NCBI RefSeq assembly: GCF_014395425.1
Contig: NZ_CP060711.1
Coordinates: 1,488,001-1,552,000, forward strand
DNA from: Thermomonas brevis
Lineage (GTDB): Bacteria > Pseudomonadota > Gammaproteobacteria > Xanthomonadales > Xanthomonadaceae
DNA length: 64,000 nt
Direction of reading: 5' to 3'
Shown here piece after piece: positions 17,072-26,135 of this stretch (position 1 is the stretch's first letter; the number at the start of each line of letters is the position of its first letter). A program made the position numbers and the translations under genes. The notes beneath the pieces are model-generated. The model made no database searches and was not told the origin of the DNA. It worked only from the letters and a program-made list of their open reading frames with translations.

Positions 17072-18098
17072 CGGCCAGCGCGTTGGTGGCGGCCACGTAC
17101 TCGTCCAGCTTGGCCCGCGCCGCGCCGCTGGCGATGGCCTGGCGCGCGCGCGCGATGCCGCCGGCGATGTCTTCCGCCGCGCCGGCCGCATACAGCGCCG
17201 CGCCGGCGTTGTAGGCGACGATCTCGCGCGGCAGGCCGTCGCGGTTCTCCAGCGCCTCCAGCAGCATCGCCCTGGATTCCGTCGCGTCGGCGACCTTGAG
17301 GTTGCGGCTGTGCGCCATCGCGATGCCGAAGTCTTCCGGATGCAGTTCGTATTCGCGCACCTGGCCGTCGCGCAGCTCGCCGACCAGCGTGCCCGCGCCC
17401 AGCGAGAGCTCGTCCATGCCGTCGCGTCCCCACACCACCAGCGCGCGCTCGGCGCCCAGCTCCTGCAGCACGCGCACCTGGATGCCGACCAGGTCGGGAT
17501 GGAACACGCCCATCAGGATGCCGGGCGCATTGGCCGGGTTGGTCAGCGGGCCGAGGATGTTGAAGATGGTGCGCACGCCCATCTCGCGGCGCACCGGCGC
17601 CACCGCCTTCATCGCCGGGTGGTGCACCGGCGCGAACATGAAGCCGATGCCGGTGCGCTCGATGCAGGCCGACACCTGCTCCGGCTGCAGTTCGATCCTC
17701 GCGCCCAGCGCCTCCAGCACGTCGGCGCTGCCGGACTTGGACGAGACGCTGCGGTTGCCGTGCTTGGCGACCTTCGCACCGGCCGCCGCGACCACGAACA
17801 TCGACGCGGTGGAGATGTTGAAGGTGTGCGCGCCGTCGCCGCCGGTGCCGACGATGTCCACCATGTGGCGACGGTCGGCGACCTCGACCGGGCGCGCGAA
17901 CTCGCGCAGCACCGTCGCCGCGGCGGCGATCTCGCCCACGGTTTCCTTCTTGACGCGCAGGCCGGTCAGGATGGCCGCGGTCATCACCGGGCTGACCTCG
18001 CCGCGCATGATCTGGCGCATCAGCTCGACCATCTCGTCGAAGAAGATTTCGCGGTGTTCGATGGCGCGTTGCAGCGCCTCCTGCGGAGTGATGGGCAT
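17064..18098 (-). CDS. trpD: Anthranilate phosphoribosyltransferase
   Basis: A 344-residue enzyme that transfers phosphoribosyl to anthranilate. Visible motifs are the PRPP-binding [60 protein letters not shown] and [12 protein letters not shown]. It follows trpG by four bases and overlaps the ABM gene. Confidence 0.97.
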   Translation of the reverse strand: MPITPQEALQRAIEHREIFFDEMVELMRQIMRGEVSPVMTAAILTGLRVKKETVGEIAAAATVLREFARPVEVADRRHMVDIVGTGGDGAHTFNISTASMFVVAAAGAKVAKHGNRSVSSKSGSADVLEALGARIELQPEQVSACIERTGIGFMFAPVHHPAMKAVAPVRREMGVRTIFNILGPLTNPANAPGILMGVFHPDLVGIQVRVLQELGAERALVVWGRDGMDELSLGAGTLVGELRDGQVREYELHPEDFGIAMAHSRNLKVADATESRAMLLEALENRDGLPREIVAYNAGAALYAAGAAEDIAGGIARARQAIASGAARAKLDEYVAATNALADG

Positions 18099-18102
18099 GG
18101 CG

Positions 18103-18681
18103 TCAGCGGCTCAGGAAGTTCTTCAGCATCGCGTGGCCATGCTGGGTCAAGATCGACTCGGGATGGAACTGCACGCCTTCCACCGGATGCTCGCGGTGGC
18201 GCAGACCCATGATCTCCTCGACCGAACCGTCCTCGTTCTCCGTCCACGCGGTCACTTCCAGGCAGTCCGGCAGCGTCGCCTTGTCCACCACCAGCGAGTG
18301 GTAGCGGGTCGCCTCGAAGCCGTCCGGCAGGCCGGCGAACACGCCCTTGCCCTCGTGGCGGATGCTGGAGGTCTTGCCGTGCATGATCCGGCCGGCGCGC
18401 ACCACGTCGCCGCCGTAGACCTGCCCCAGCGTCTGGTGGCCCAGGCAGACGCCGAAGATCGGCGTGGTCGGCCCCAGCCTGCGGATCAGCTCCAGCGACA
18501 CGCCCGCCTCGTTCGGCGTGCACGGCCCCGGCGAAATCACGATGCGCTGCGGCGCGAGCCGTTCGATCTCGTCCACCGTCAGCGCGTCGTTGCGCTCCAC
18601 CCGCACCTCGGCGCCCAGTTCCTGCAGGTACTGGACGAGGTTGAAGGTGAAGCTGTCGTAGTTGTCGAGCATCAGCAGCAT
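18103..18681 (-). CDS. trpG: Anthranilate synthase component II (glutamine amidotransferase)
   Basis: A 192-residue class I amidotransferase that supplies ammonia to TrpE. The catalytic triad motifs are [16 protein letters not shown] (Cys) and [11 protein letters not shown] (His, Glu), with the oxyanion segment [12 protein letters not shown]. It begins [19 protein letters not shown]. First gene of the trpG-trpD-ABM-trpC-HAD operon. The partner trpE is about 5.5 kb away on the same strand. Confidence 0.97.
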   Translation of the reverse strand: MLLMLDNYDSFTFNLVQYLQELGAEVRVERNDALTVDEIERLAPQRIVISPGPCTPNEAGVSLELIRRLGPTTPIFGVCLGHQTLGQVYGGDVVRAGRIMHGKTSSIRHEGKGVFAGLPDGFEATRYHSLVVDKATLPDCLEVTAWTENEDGSVEEIMGLRHREHPVEGVQFHPESILTQHGHAMLKNFLSR

Positions 18682-18759
18682 GGCGGCCTGCGCCCGGATG
18701 CGGGCGATGCGTGGGGGAGCCGCGCAGGATAGCGCAAGCGCCCTGCCGCCCGCCCCAAC

Positions 18760-20115
18760 CTATGGCGATGGCAGCATGACCTGCACGCGCAGGCCCGGCG
18801 CGTTGTCCAGCAGCTGGATGCGTCCGCCGTGGTGGCGGACGATGGCGCGCACCAGGCTCAGGCCGAGACCGATCCCGGGCGTGCCGCGGTGCGCCTCCAG
18901 CCGCTGGAAGCGGTCGAACACGCGCTCGCGCTCGGCCTCGGGGATGCCGGGGCCGTGGTCGGCGACCTGCAGGCGCACGCCGTCGGGCGCGATGTCCAGC
19001 GCGAGTTCGACTTCGCTGCCCGGCGGCGCGTGCTTGAGCGCGTTGTCCAGCAGGTTGACGACGAGCTGGAACAGTTGGTCGCGGTCGCCGCGCACGCTTG
19101 CTTCGTTCGTCGCCACCGCGATGCGAATGCCGCATTCGGCGGCGACCGGCGCGTACAGTTCCGCCGCATCGTCGATCAGGGCGCACAGGTCGAGTTCCGG
19201 TGCGTCGGCATCCGTCGCCTGCGCCTCGATCCGCGCCAGCCGCAGCAGCGCGGCGAACGCCTGCAACAGCTGGTCGGTGTCCGCCAGCGCCCGCTCCAGC
19301 TCGTGCCGCGCGGCGTCGCCGGACGGCTGCTGGCGCAGGTCCTCCAGCCGGTTGCGCAGACGGGTCAGCGGCGTGCGCAGGTCGTGGGCGATGTGGTCGG
19401 TGGCGTGGCGCACGCCGCCGAGCAGGTCCTCGATCCGGTCGAGCATCGCGTTGAAGCGCTGCGCCACCCGGTCGAAAGCGTCGCCGCTGCGGTCCAGCGG
19501 CACGCGCAGGCCCAGCTCGCCGGCGCCGACGCGCGCCGCGGTGGCGTCCAGGCTGCGCAGCCGCCGTGCCACCCAGCGCGAAGTCAGCCAGCCTACCAGC
19601 GCGCCCAGCGTGGCGGCGATCAGCAGCGCGAGCAGCGCCGCCTGCTGCATCAGCGCCAGCAGCCGATCCTGCGATTGCAGGCGCTGCCCGACCAGCAAGG
19701 TTTCGCCGCCCGGCAACCGCCGTTCGAAGGCGATCACGCGCTGCGCCTGCGCGCCTTCCGCGGCGAGTTCGACAAATTCCACCCAGCGCCCGCGCGGGCC
19801 GGGTGCCCGCATGTCGGGCAGGCGGCCGAGCAGCGCGCGGCCTTCGGCATCGGCCAGCGCGTACACCGCGTCCGGGTCGCCCTCGTCGCCGTGGATGCGT
19901 TGCTGCAACTCCGCCAGCAACGCGGTGCGTCCGCCGTCGCGGTAGGTGTCCACCAGCGCGATGGCATCGGCGCGCGCCAGCTCGCGCGCGTCGTGCAGCA
20001 GCAGCGTGGAGACGGCGACGTACACGCCGGCGCCGATCAGCACGAACGAGGCCAGGAAGAACCCCATCACCAGCAGCGCCAGCCGCGTGCTGGTGGAGGG
20101 CAAGGCGCGGCTCAT
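18760..20115 (-). CDS. Two-component sensor histidine kinase
   Basis: A 451-residue inner-membrane HisKA kinase. It has two membrane segments (about residues 13-35 and 160-180) flanking a periplasmic sensor of about 125 residues, a HAMP domain (SRWVARRLRSLDATAARV), the phospho-acceptor box DHIAHDLRTPLTRLRNRLED, and N and G boxes (LLDNALKHAPPGSEV, VADHGPGIPEAERERVFDRF, GIGLGLSLVRAIVRHHGG). Its ATG overlaps the response-regulator stop (ATGA). The signal is unknown. Confidence 0.93.
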   Translation of the reverse strand: MSRALPSTSTRLALLVMGFFLASFVLIGAGVYVAVSTLLLHDARELARADAIALVDTYRDGGRTALLAELQQRIHGDEGDPDAVYALADAEGRALLGRLPDMRAPGPRGRWVEFVELAAEGAQAQRVIAFERRLPGGETLLVGQRLQSQDRLLALMQQAALLALLIAATLGALVGWLTSRWVARRLRSLDATAARVGAGELGLRVPLDRSGDAFDRVAQRFNAMLDRIEDLLGGVRHATDHIAHDLRTPLTRLRNRLEDLRQQPSGDAARHELERALADTDQLLQAFAALLRLARIEAQATDADAPELDLCALIDDAAELYAPVAAECGIRIAVATNEASVRGDRDQLFQLVVNLLDNALKHAPPGSEVELALDIAPDGVRLQVADHGPGIPEAERERVFDRFQRLEAHRGTPGIGLGLSLVRAIVRHHGGRIQLLDNAPGLRVQVMLPSP

Positions 20116-20789
20116 TCGCCCAGCCGGTAGCCGGCGCCGCGCACGGTGTGCAGCAGCGGCTTCGCGAACCCGTGGTCGATCTTCTGCCGCAGCCGGCTGA
20201 TGTGCACGTCGATGACGTTGGTCTGCGGGTCGAAGTGGTAGTCCCACACCGCCTCCAGCAGCATGGTGCGGGTCACCACCTGGCCGGCATGGCGCAGCAG
20301 GTATTGCAGCAGGCGGAACTCGCGCGGCTGCAATTCGATGCGGCGGCCGTCACGGCGCGCCTCGCGCGAGAGCAGGTCCAGTTCGAGATCGCCGGCGTGC
20401 AGGCGGGTGGATTCGCGTCCGTCCTCGCGACGGTTGCGGCGGACGATGCCGTCCAGCCGCGCGCTCAGTTCGGCATAGGCGAACGGCTTGACCAGGTAGT
20501 CGTCGGCGCCGGCGCGCAGGCCCTCGACGCGATGGTCGGTATCGCCCAGCGCGGTCAGCAGCAGGATCGGCGTCGCGTTGCCCGCACCGCGCAGCGTGCG
20601 CAGGAGCGTCAGGCCGTCCAGTCCAGGCAGCATGCGGTCGAGGACAACCGCGTCGAACGGCTCGGTGCTGGCCAGGAACAGACCCTGCTTGCCGTCGGCG
20701 GCGTGGTCCACCGCATGCCCGTCCTCGCGCAGGCCCTTGGCGATGAAGGCGGCGGTGTGGGCATCGTCTTCGACCAGCAGGACGCGCAT
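20112..20789 (-). CDS. OmpR-family response regulator
   Basis: A 225-residue regulator with a receiver domain (acidic pair VEDD near residue 10, phospho-acceptor Asp in AVVLDRMLPGLDGL near 51, LLLTALGD, YLVKPF) and an OmpR winged-helix output domain (LQPREFRLLQYLLRHAGQVVTR, VIDVHISRLRQKID, TVRGAGYRLGE). It precedes and overlaps its kinase. AGGAAC is upstream of the ATG. Confidence 0.95.
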   Translation of the reverse strand: MRVLLVEDDAHTAAFIAKGLREDGHAVDHAADGKQGLFLASTEPFDAVVLDRMLPGLDGLTLLRTLRGAGNATPILLLTALGDTDHRVEGLRAGADDYLVKPFAYAELSARLDGIVRRNRREDGRESTRLHAGDLELDLLSREARRDGRRIELQPREFRLLQYLLRHAGQVVTRTMLLEAVWDYHFDPQTNVIDVHISRLRQKIDHGFAKPLLHTVRGAGYRLGE

Positions 20790-20878
20790 GACGGTTCCTC
20801 GGACTTCCGAAAAAGAATACCCCGCGGGCTCGCGCACGCGGGGCGTGGCCCGCACACGGCGGGCAGGACGGGGAAACC

Positions 20879-20909
20879 GCGGATCCGCCCGGAGAACGGA
20901 CGGATCCGC
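20879..20909 (-). terminator. Hairpin after the Ala/Lys-rich secreted peptide
   Basis: A 9-bp stem GCGGATCCG / CGGATCCGC lies 12 bases after the stop of the small secreted protein and before the two-component operon. No strong U tract follows, so termination is only probable. Confidence 0.4.
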
Positions 20910-20920
20910 GCAACGCACGA

Positions 20921-21130
20921 TCAGTTCTTGGCGGGAGCGGCGGCCGGCGCGGCGGTTTCGGTCTTGCCGGTCTTGGCGTCTTCCTTCTTCGCCTTGTCGT
21001 GCTTGGCGGCCTTGGCGTGGGCGGCGGGCTTGGCCGCGCTGCTGGCCGGGGCGGCCGGTGTGGCGGCGACGGCGGCGCCGGCCAGGGCGGTGAAGGCGAC
21101 GGCGAACAGGGACTTGCGGATGACGTTCAT
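20921..21130 (-). CDS. Small Ala/Lys-rich secreted protein
   Basis: A 69-residue protein with a clear Sec signal (MNVIRKSLFAVAFTALAGAAVAATP) and a low-complexity mature part of Ala, Lys, Pro, Thr and Glu with no predicted fold. GAGGAA precedes the ATG at good spacing. It lies directly upstream of the response regulator on the same strand, which suggests it could be a target or partner of that system, as small periplasmic peptides often are; no specific family is recognised. Confidence 0.7.
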   Translation of the reverse strand: MNVIRKSLFAVAFTALAGAAVAATPAAPASSAAKPAAHAKAAKHDKAKKEDAKTGKTETAAPAAAPAKN

Positions 21131-21279
21131 GGCGGATTCCTCGGAGTCTGGATTCGGGTTCGATGGGGGACATCCCCAACGCCAGGCCAGACTGCGCCGG
21201 CGCGCCTCACCGCGCGCTTGCGGCAACATGAAAAATCGTTAATCCAGCGACGTGGTGGGCAATGCCCGCCAGCGCCGCG

Positions 21280-22008
21280 TCAATCCGCCATCGTGTAGAT
21301 GATGTACACGTCCTGGACAAGCTGGATCACGCCTTCACGCAGCGCGACCGGCGGGGCCGGCGCAGGCGCTCGCGCGCCCGAAACCATCACGGAATCGAGG
21401 GTGCCGGCCTCGTTCGATTCCACATAGCGCACGTTGAAACCCTGGTTGGAGATGTTGTGCACGCTGCCGATGCGCTTGCCTACCGCGCCGGCCATGATGT
21501 CCGCCGTCTTGCGCGCATCCTGCACCGCTTGCGCCAGCAACTGGCGACGAATGTCATCCTGCTTCGACGACTGGAAGTTGCCCGTGTCCAATTGCACCTG
21601 CTTCGATTTCGGCAGGGCGTCGATGGCCTTCTGCAGATCCGCCAATGCGTGGAAGCGCAGCTTGATCGTGCGCGCATAGGTGTTCCCGAGGAAAACCTGC
21701 TTGTCTTCCTTGTCGTCCCATCGATACTCCGGCGACACGCTGAGATTGGAAATCTCCACATCGCGATCCGCCATCGTCATGGCCTTGGTCAGCGCAACCA
21801 CCTGCTGCGCGTGACCTTCGATCTCCGCCTGCGTTGCCGCGGCATCCAGACTGGTGTCCTTCAAGGTGATTTCCAGCGGAAACACATCCGGAACCACCTC
21901 GGTCTTCGCTTTGCCGTGCACAGCGATGAAGGGCTGCCCGCTGATGGACTGCGCCTGTGCGCCCAGCACAGAAAGCGCCAGCACAAGCGACACACTGATA
22001 CGTTTCAT
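21280..22008 (-). CDS. SIMPL-domain (DUF541) periplasmic protein
   Basis: A 242-residue secreted protein with a Sec signal (MKRISVSLVLALSVLGAQAQ) and one SIMPL/DUF541 domain (FIAVHGKAKTEVVPDVFPLE, AQAVQDARKTADIMAGAVGKRIGSV). Family members are oligomeric periplasmic proteins (BP26, YggE) linked to envelope stress; the exact role is unknown. GGAGGAG precedes the ATG. It follows the frameshifted acyltransferase by 54 bases on the same strand. Base use here and in the acyltransferase looks less GC-rich than in the flanking trp genes, by eye. Confidence 0.88.
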   Translation of the reverse strand: MKRISVSLVLALSVLGAQAQSISGQPFIAVHGKAKTEVVPDVFPLEITLKDTSLDAAATQAEIEGHAQQVVALTKAMTMADRDVEISNLSVSPEYRWDDKEDKQVFLGNTYARTIKLRFHALADLQKAIDALPKSKQVQLDTGNFQSSKQDDIRRQLLAQAVQDARKTADIMAGAVGKRIGSVHNISNQGFNVRYVESNEAGTLDSVMVSGARAPAPAPPVALREGVIQLVQDVYIIYTMAD

Positions 22009-22062
22009 GCCTGCTCCTCCAGTTGGATGCTCACAATATCCCGCTGTCACGCGGCCATGCAG

Positions 22063-24173
22063 TCACCGCGCATGGTCTCCTTCCATCCCCTTGCCTGCCG
22101 GGGCCGGCAGCCCAAGACGGACGAGGTCGGCGCCATGCACCTGTGCAATCCGATCGCCGAGATGGCGGGCAAAGCCCCTGGAAAGATGGTGCTTGTCATA
22201 GAACGCCGGCTCGCCACCGGCGGATGTCTCGCAATGCTCCAGCGCGTCCCCGCCACACAGCAGCCGGTATTTGCTGATGTAAAGGTAGTCGAGGGAATGC
22301 ACCTGATCGACGGCACTGTCCACCCGCTCCCGTGGATTGTGGTAGTCCACGAATTCCGCCCGCCGGCAGGCATCGAAGGTTCTGAACCTGTTGTACAGGG
22401 CAGCGCATTCCATCGTGGTTTGCAGATAAGAACCGATCGCCACGATCCTGATTCCAGGATTTCTGACCTTCACATTCTCCAGCACTCGCCACAAGTCGCG
22501 CGCCACCGGATCAAACCCCTGATGCGTGTTGTAGATGATCACACCCACCTGCCGGAGAAAGGCAGGATCGTTCAGCACGCGGAATCGTTCCGAACAGCCA
22601 AGCTCCTGCGTCGGCGAGGAAAAGCCACCCGCATCGAACACGATCTGACACTCGTTGACGGTGCCGAAGTTGATCAGGTTGACGCGATCATCCTGCCCGT
22701 AGATTTGATTGAATGCATTGAAGGCATCGGGTTCGTGGGAATTTCCGAACAGCAACACCTGTGCCGGCCTGCGCATGAAACAGCGGTCGGCATCCGCAAG
22801 CGCATCGATCCGGCATGCACCGGCCAGATCTTCCAGGCGCCGCACCTTGCCGGCATCGACCATCGCCGCGTCCAGAGGCAGGAAGGCAGGCGGTTGCCCG
22901 GCAGGGCCTTCATCCTTGATTCCGCCCGGAGGCGGGGAACCTGTCCCGGCCGGCTTCCCCCAAGACCCCGGCGTGAAATATTGATAGCGCCCCGGCATCC
23001 CGTTGGATGCAGACAACGCTCCACCGGCCATGCCCAGCGCAACCGCGCCGGCCAGGATCCCCGATAGCCTTCCGCGCTTACCGGTACCGGGGGTTGGATG
23101 GCGGAAGCGCACTTCGATCAGATAATGAAGGGCGATGGCGGCAACCAACGACAGCGACGCCATCAGCAGGAACTTCATTCCCCATGGCGCCGTAGGCATG
23201 GATTGCCCAAGAAACACCACAATCGGCCAGTGCACTAGGTAGAGCGAATAGCTGATTCTGCCTATCCAAACAGACACGCCATTGGCAAGCAGACTGCCCG
23301 TCAGGCGCGAGCCCTCCGCGCCGATCACCAGCAGTGCCCCAGGCAAGGTGCAATCGCGTTGACGTAAGGGAAGATCGCCCCTTCGTCCAGGCGAACGATC
23401 GACCATCCGATCAGGGCCAACCCCGAAATCATCATCGCCTCGTGCACCCAGCGGTTTGCGATCAACCTGCTCGACAGCAGACACCCCAAAGCACCAATGG
23501 CGAACTCGAACACCCGGAAGTGCGGGAGAAAAAAAAGGCTGGATTGGTAACCAACGCCTCGGGCGATGACGGCGGCATGGTTCGCCAGGAAGCTGACTGC
23601 ACCCACCACCACAATGCCCCAGAACAACCCTCGCTTGCCGTACTTGCGACTGCACAGATACAGAAGCGCTGGCCAGACAAGATAGAACTGTTCTTCCACA
23701 CCAAGCGACCACGTGTGCAACAGCGGCTTGGTTTCGGAAGCGGCATCGAAATAGCCACTTTCCGACCAGAACAGGATGTTCGACAGCGACATCGCCGATG
23801 CCACCAACGATCTTCCGAACGCCACCAGATCGGTAGGCGCCAGGCTGATGATGGCCACCGCCGCAGTCGCCGCCATGGTTACAAGCAAGGCCGGAAGAAT
23901 TCGTCGAATACGCCGTGCGTAGAAGTTGCGAAAATCGAAGCGACCAGTGACTGCCACTTCATCCGCGATGAGCCGAGTGATGAGGAAGCCGCTGATGACA
24001 AAGAACACATCGACGCCGACGTAGCCGCCATCCAGCCCAGGAACGCCGAAGTGATACAGCAGGACCGCCATGACCGCGACGCAGCGCAATCCATCCACAT
24101 GCGGCAAGTAGCCGGAAGCCCGGACCGAAGTAGGAGAGCCAGGCCGATGGCCCACGGCTGGAATCCCGCTCAC
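22063..24173 (-). pseudogene. OafA-type membrane O-acyltransferase with SGNH domain, interrupted by a one-base frameshift
   Basis: The two halves of one gene of about 703 codons lie in different frames. The first half starts at a GTG overlapping the trpE stop (GTGA, GAGGGG upstream) and encodes most of an acyltransferase_3 membrane domain (YLPHVDGLRCVAVMAVLLYH, FFVISGFLITRLI, LLHTWSLGVEEQFYLVWPALL). The second half completes the membrane domain (ISYSLYLVHWPIVVFLGQ) and carries a periplasmic SGNH hydrolase-like domain (VLLFGNSHEPDAFN, YDKHHLSRGFARHLGD). The frames join at a G4 run on the minus strand (plus 23337-23340); one extra G restores a single continuous frame. Such enzymes acetylate surface polysaccharides. 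It could be a true pseudogene, a phase-variable gene or an assembly error. Confidence 0.85.
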
Positions 24174-25645
24174 AAGCCCCTCGCCGCCTGCGCCACCGCG
24201 CGGAACAGCGCGCGGCCCTTATTCATCGTCTCGTCCCATTCCTTTTCCGGATCGGAGTCGTAGACGATGCCGGCGCCGGCCTGCACGTGCAGGCGGCCGT
24301 TCTGGATGACGGCGGTGCGTATCGCGATCGCGGTGTCGGCGTCGCCGTGCCAGCCGATGTAGCCGATCGCGCCGGCGTAGACATTGCGCTTGACCGGCTC
24401 CAGCTGGCGGATGATCTCCAGCGCGCGGATCTTCGGCGCACCGGACACGGTGCCGGCCGGGAAGGTGGCGCGCAGCACGTCGGCGTAACTCAGGCCGTCC
24501 TGCAATTTGCCGGTCACTTCGCTGACGATGTGCATGACATGACTGTAGCGTTCGATCACGAAGCGCTCGCCGACTTCGACGCTGCCCGCCTGCGAGACGT
24601 GGCCGACGTCGTTGCGGCCGAGGTCGATCAGCATCAGGTGCTCGGCGCGCTCCTTCGGGTCGGCCAGTAGCTCGGCTTCCAGCGCCAGGTCTTCCTCGAC
24701 CGTCTTGCCGCGCGGGCGGGTGCCGGCGATGGGACGCACGGTGACCTTGCCGCCCTGCAGCCGCACCAGGATTTCCGGCGAGGACCCCACGACCTGGGTG
24801 CCGCCGACGTCGAGGAAATACATGTACGGCGACGGGTTCAGCGCCCGCAGCGCGCGGTATACGTCCACCGGGCGGGCGTGGAACGGCACGCTCATGCGCT
24901 GGCTCAGCACCACCTGGAAGGCGTCGCCGGCGCGGATGTAGTCCTTCACCTCGTCCACCGCGGCGATGAAGCCCTCGCGGGTGAAGCCGCTGACGAAATC
25001 GGCCTCGTCCAGCGCCGCCGGCTGCAGGGTTTCCGGATACGGCGCGCCGCCGTGGCGCAGGCGATGCGCCAGCGCGTCCAGCCGGCGGTTGGCGCGCGCC
25101 CACGCCTGCGGCTCGCGCGGGTCGGCGTGGACGATCAGGTACAGGCGGCCCTTGAGGTTGTCGAACACCGCCAGCTCGTCGCTGAGCATAAGCAGGATGT
25201 CGGGCGTGCCGAGCTCGTCGGGTTTCGCATTCGCGCGCAGGCGCGACTCGATGTATTCGATGCACTCGAAGCCGAACCAGCCCACCAGCCCGCCGGTGAA
25301 GCCCGGCAGCCCCTCGATCTCCGGCACCTTGTGCATCGCGCGCAGGCGCTCGACCTCGGCCAGCGGATCGGCCAGCGTGCGCGTCTCCACCACCTCGCCG
25401 TGCTCGCGCACCGACAGGTCGCAACCGCGGAACTCGTACACCCGCCGCGCCGGCAAGCCGATGATCGAATAGCGGCCGAAGCGCTCGCCACCCTCCACCG
25501 ATTCGAACAGGTAGGTGTGCGGGCCGTCGGCCAGCTTCAGGTAGACGGACAGCGGCGTGTCGAGGTCGGAGAGCACCTCGCGCACCACGGGAACGAGGGT
25601 GAAGCCGTCAGATGCGTACTGCTGGAACCGGGCCTGCGTGGTCAC
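24170..25645 (-). CDS. trpE: Anthranilate synthase component I
   Basis: A 491-residue chorismate-using enzyme, first step of tryptophan synthesis with TrpG. Conserved parts are the feedback/N-terminal region (DTPLSVYLKLADGPHTYLFES), SYMIF-type segments and the catalytic core (PIAGTRPRGKTVEEDLALE, IDLGRNDVGHVS, FPAGTVSGAPKIRALEII, AGAGIVYDSDPEKEWDET). A GTG start with GAAGGA eight bases upstream gives the usual N-terminus; the open frame extends a little further without support. A short open frame upstream ends in its start codon (GTGA) and the acyltransferase begins in its stop, so all three may be translationally coupled. Confidence 0.96.
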   Translation of the reverse strand: MTTQARFQQYASDGFTLVPVVREVLSDLDTPLSVYLKLADGPHTYLFESVEGGERFGRYSIIGLPARRVYEFRGCDLSVREHGEVVETRTLADPLAEVERLRAMHKVPEIEGLPGFTGGLVGWFGFECIEYIESRLRANAKPDELGTPDILLMLSDELAVFDNLKGRLYLIVHADPREPQAWARANRRLDALAHRLRHGGAPYPETLQPAALDEADFVSGFTREGFIAAVDEVKDYIRAGDAFQVVLSQRMSVPFHARPVDVYRALRALNPSPYMYFLDVGGTQVVGSSPEILVRLQGGKVTVRPIAGTRPRGKTVEEDLALEAELLADPKERAEHLMLIDLGRNDVGHVSQAGSVEVGERFVIERYSHVMHIVSEVTGKLQDGLSYADVLRATFPAGTVSGAPKIRALEIIRQLEPVKRNVYAGAIGYIGWHGDADTAIAIRTAVIQNGRLHVQAGAGIVYDSDPEKEWDETMNKGRALFRAVAQAARGL

Positions 25646-25791
25646 GGGAAGCGTCCTTCGAGAAATGCACGGAAACGAACGGGGCGGCATTGCCACGCCA
25701 CCATCGCCAGCCATGCTCGAAAGAGGGAATCGCCCGGTTCATGCCGCCACTGTAGCGGCAGCCGGCGCGGCGGCGCAAACGCGTCCGTCAT
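25642..25791 (-). CDS. Possible small Trp-containing protein coupled to trpE
   Basis: A 49-codon frame (MTDAFAPPRRLPLQWRHEPG to FRAFLEGRFP) whose TGA overlaps the trpE GTG. GGGG lies about six bases before its ATG. It contains three Trp codons (QW, AW, AW), many for its length. It might be a conserved small protein or a leader peptide that couples Trp supply to trpE translation. No attenuator hairpin with a U tract is visible on this strand, so a classical trp leader is not supported. Not recognised as a known family. Confidence 0.4.
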   Translation of the reverse strand: MTDAFAPPRRLPLQWRHEPGDSLFRAWLAMVAWQCRPVRFRAFLEGRFP

Positions 25792-25871
25792 ATCCCCGTC
25801 ATCCGGCGCGGGCAGCATGGGAGTCCATCGCAGGGACGATTGACGGGCAGGACGCCCAGTTCTCTCGGCAG

Positions 25872-25913
25872 CCGGCGTCACGCCTCCCCCTCGTGGCGCC
25901 GGCTTCTTTTTTA
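25872..25913 (+). terminator. Plus-strand terminator with no plus-strand gene before it
   Basis: A 12-bp stem (GCCGGCGTCACG / CGTGGCGCCGGC, one mismatch) is followed by TTCTTTTTT, a textbook plus-strand terminator. All genes to its left (trpE, the small open frame) are on the minus strand, and none reads into it. It either ends an unannotated short RNA from roughly 25650-25870 or is a leftover of the rearrangement that split rpe from trpE. Confidence 0.75.
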
Positions 25914-25965
25914 CGCGATGACGGCAAGACCCGACGGCTTCGCCCGCGCCGCGCCGGGCTCAACG

Positions 25966-26062
25966 CGCGGCAACCACGCCTGCTTCATCTGCGCGATCGC
26001 GATGGCGCAGTCGGGCTTGGCGAAGATCGCGCTGCCGGCAGCAAGAGGGTGCACGCACGCTT
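25966..26062 (-). pseudogene. Decayed copy of the 3' end of rpe
   Basis: About 95 bases match the last part of the intact rpe gene located 1.5 kb to the right: both share runs such as CGCCTGCTTCATCTGCGCGA and GAAGATCGCGCTGCCGGC at the same spacing. Translated, it reads AGSAIFAKPDCAIAIAQMKQA against [21 protein letters not shown] in Rpe. The upstream part of the gene and a proper stop are gone. It marks the left border of a segment with two membrane-protein genes; rpe itself marks the right border. Confidence 0.75.
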
Positions 26063-26135
26063 CCACTGGCCCGGAGATTGCCCGGCTTCGCGCGCCCGTC
26101 GCTCCCAAGGCGGCGTATCGCGACAGGCGCACGAC

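Noticed and set aside
15211..17433. A single 740-codon minus-strand frame covering the trpC/ABM/trpD 3' region and the HAD gene
   Set aside because: Only its last 241 codons resemble a protein family (HAD phosphatase); the rest is out of frame with clear trpC, ABM and trpD sequences.
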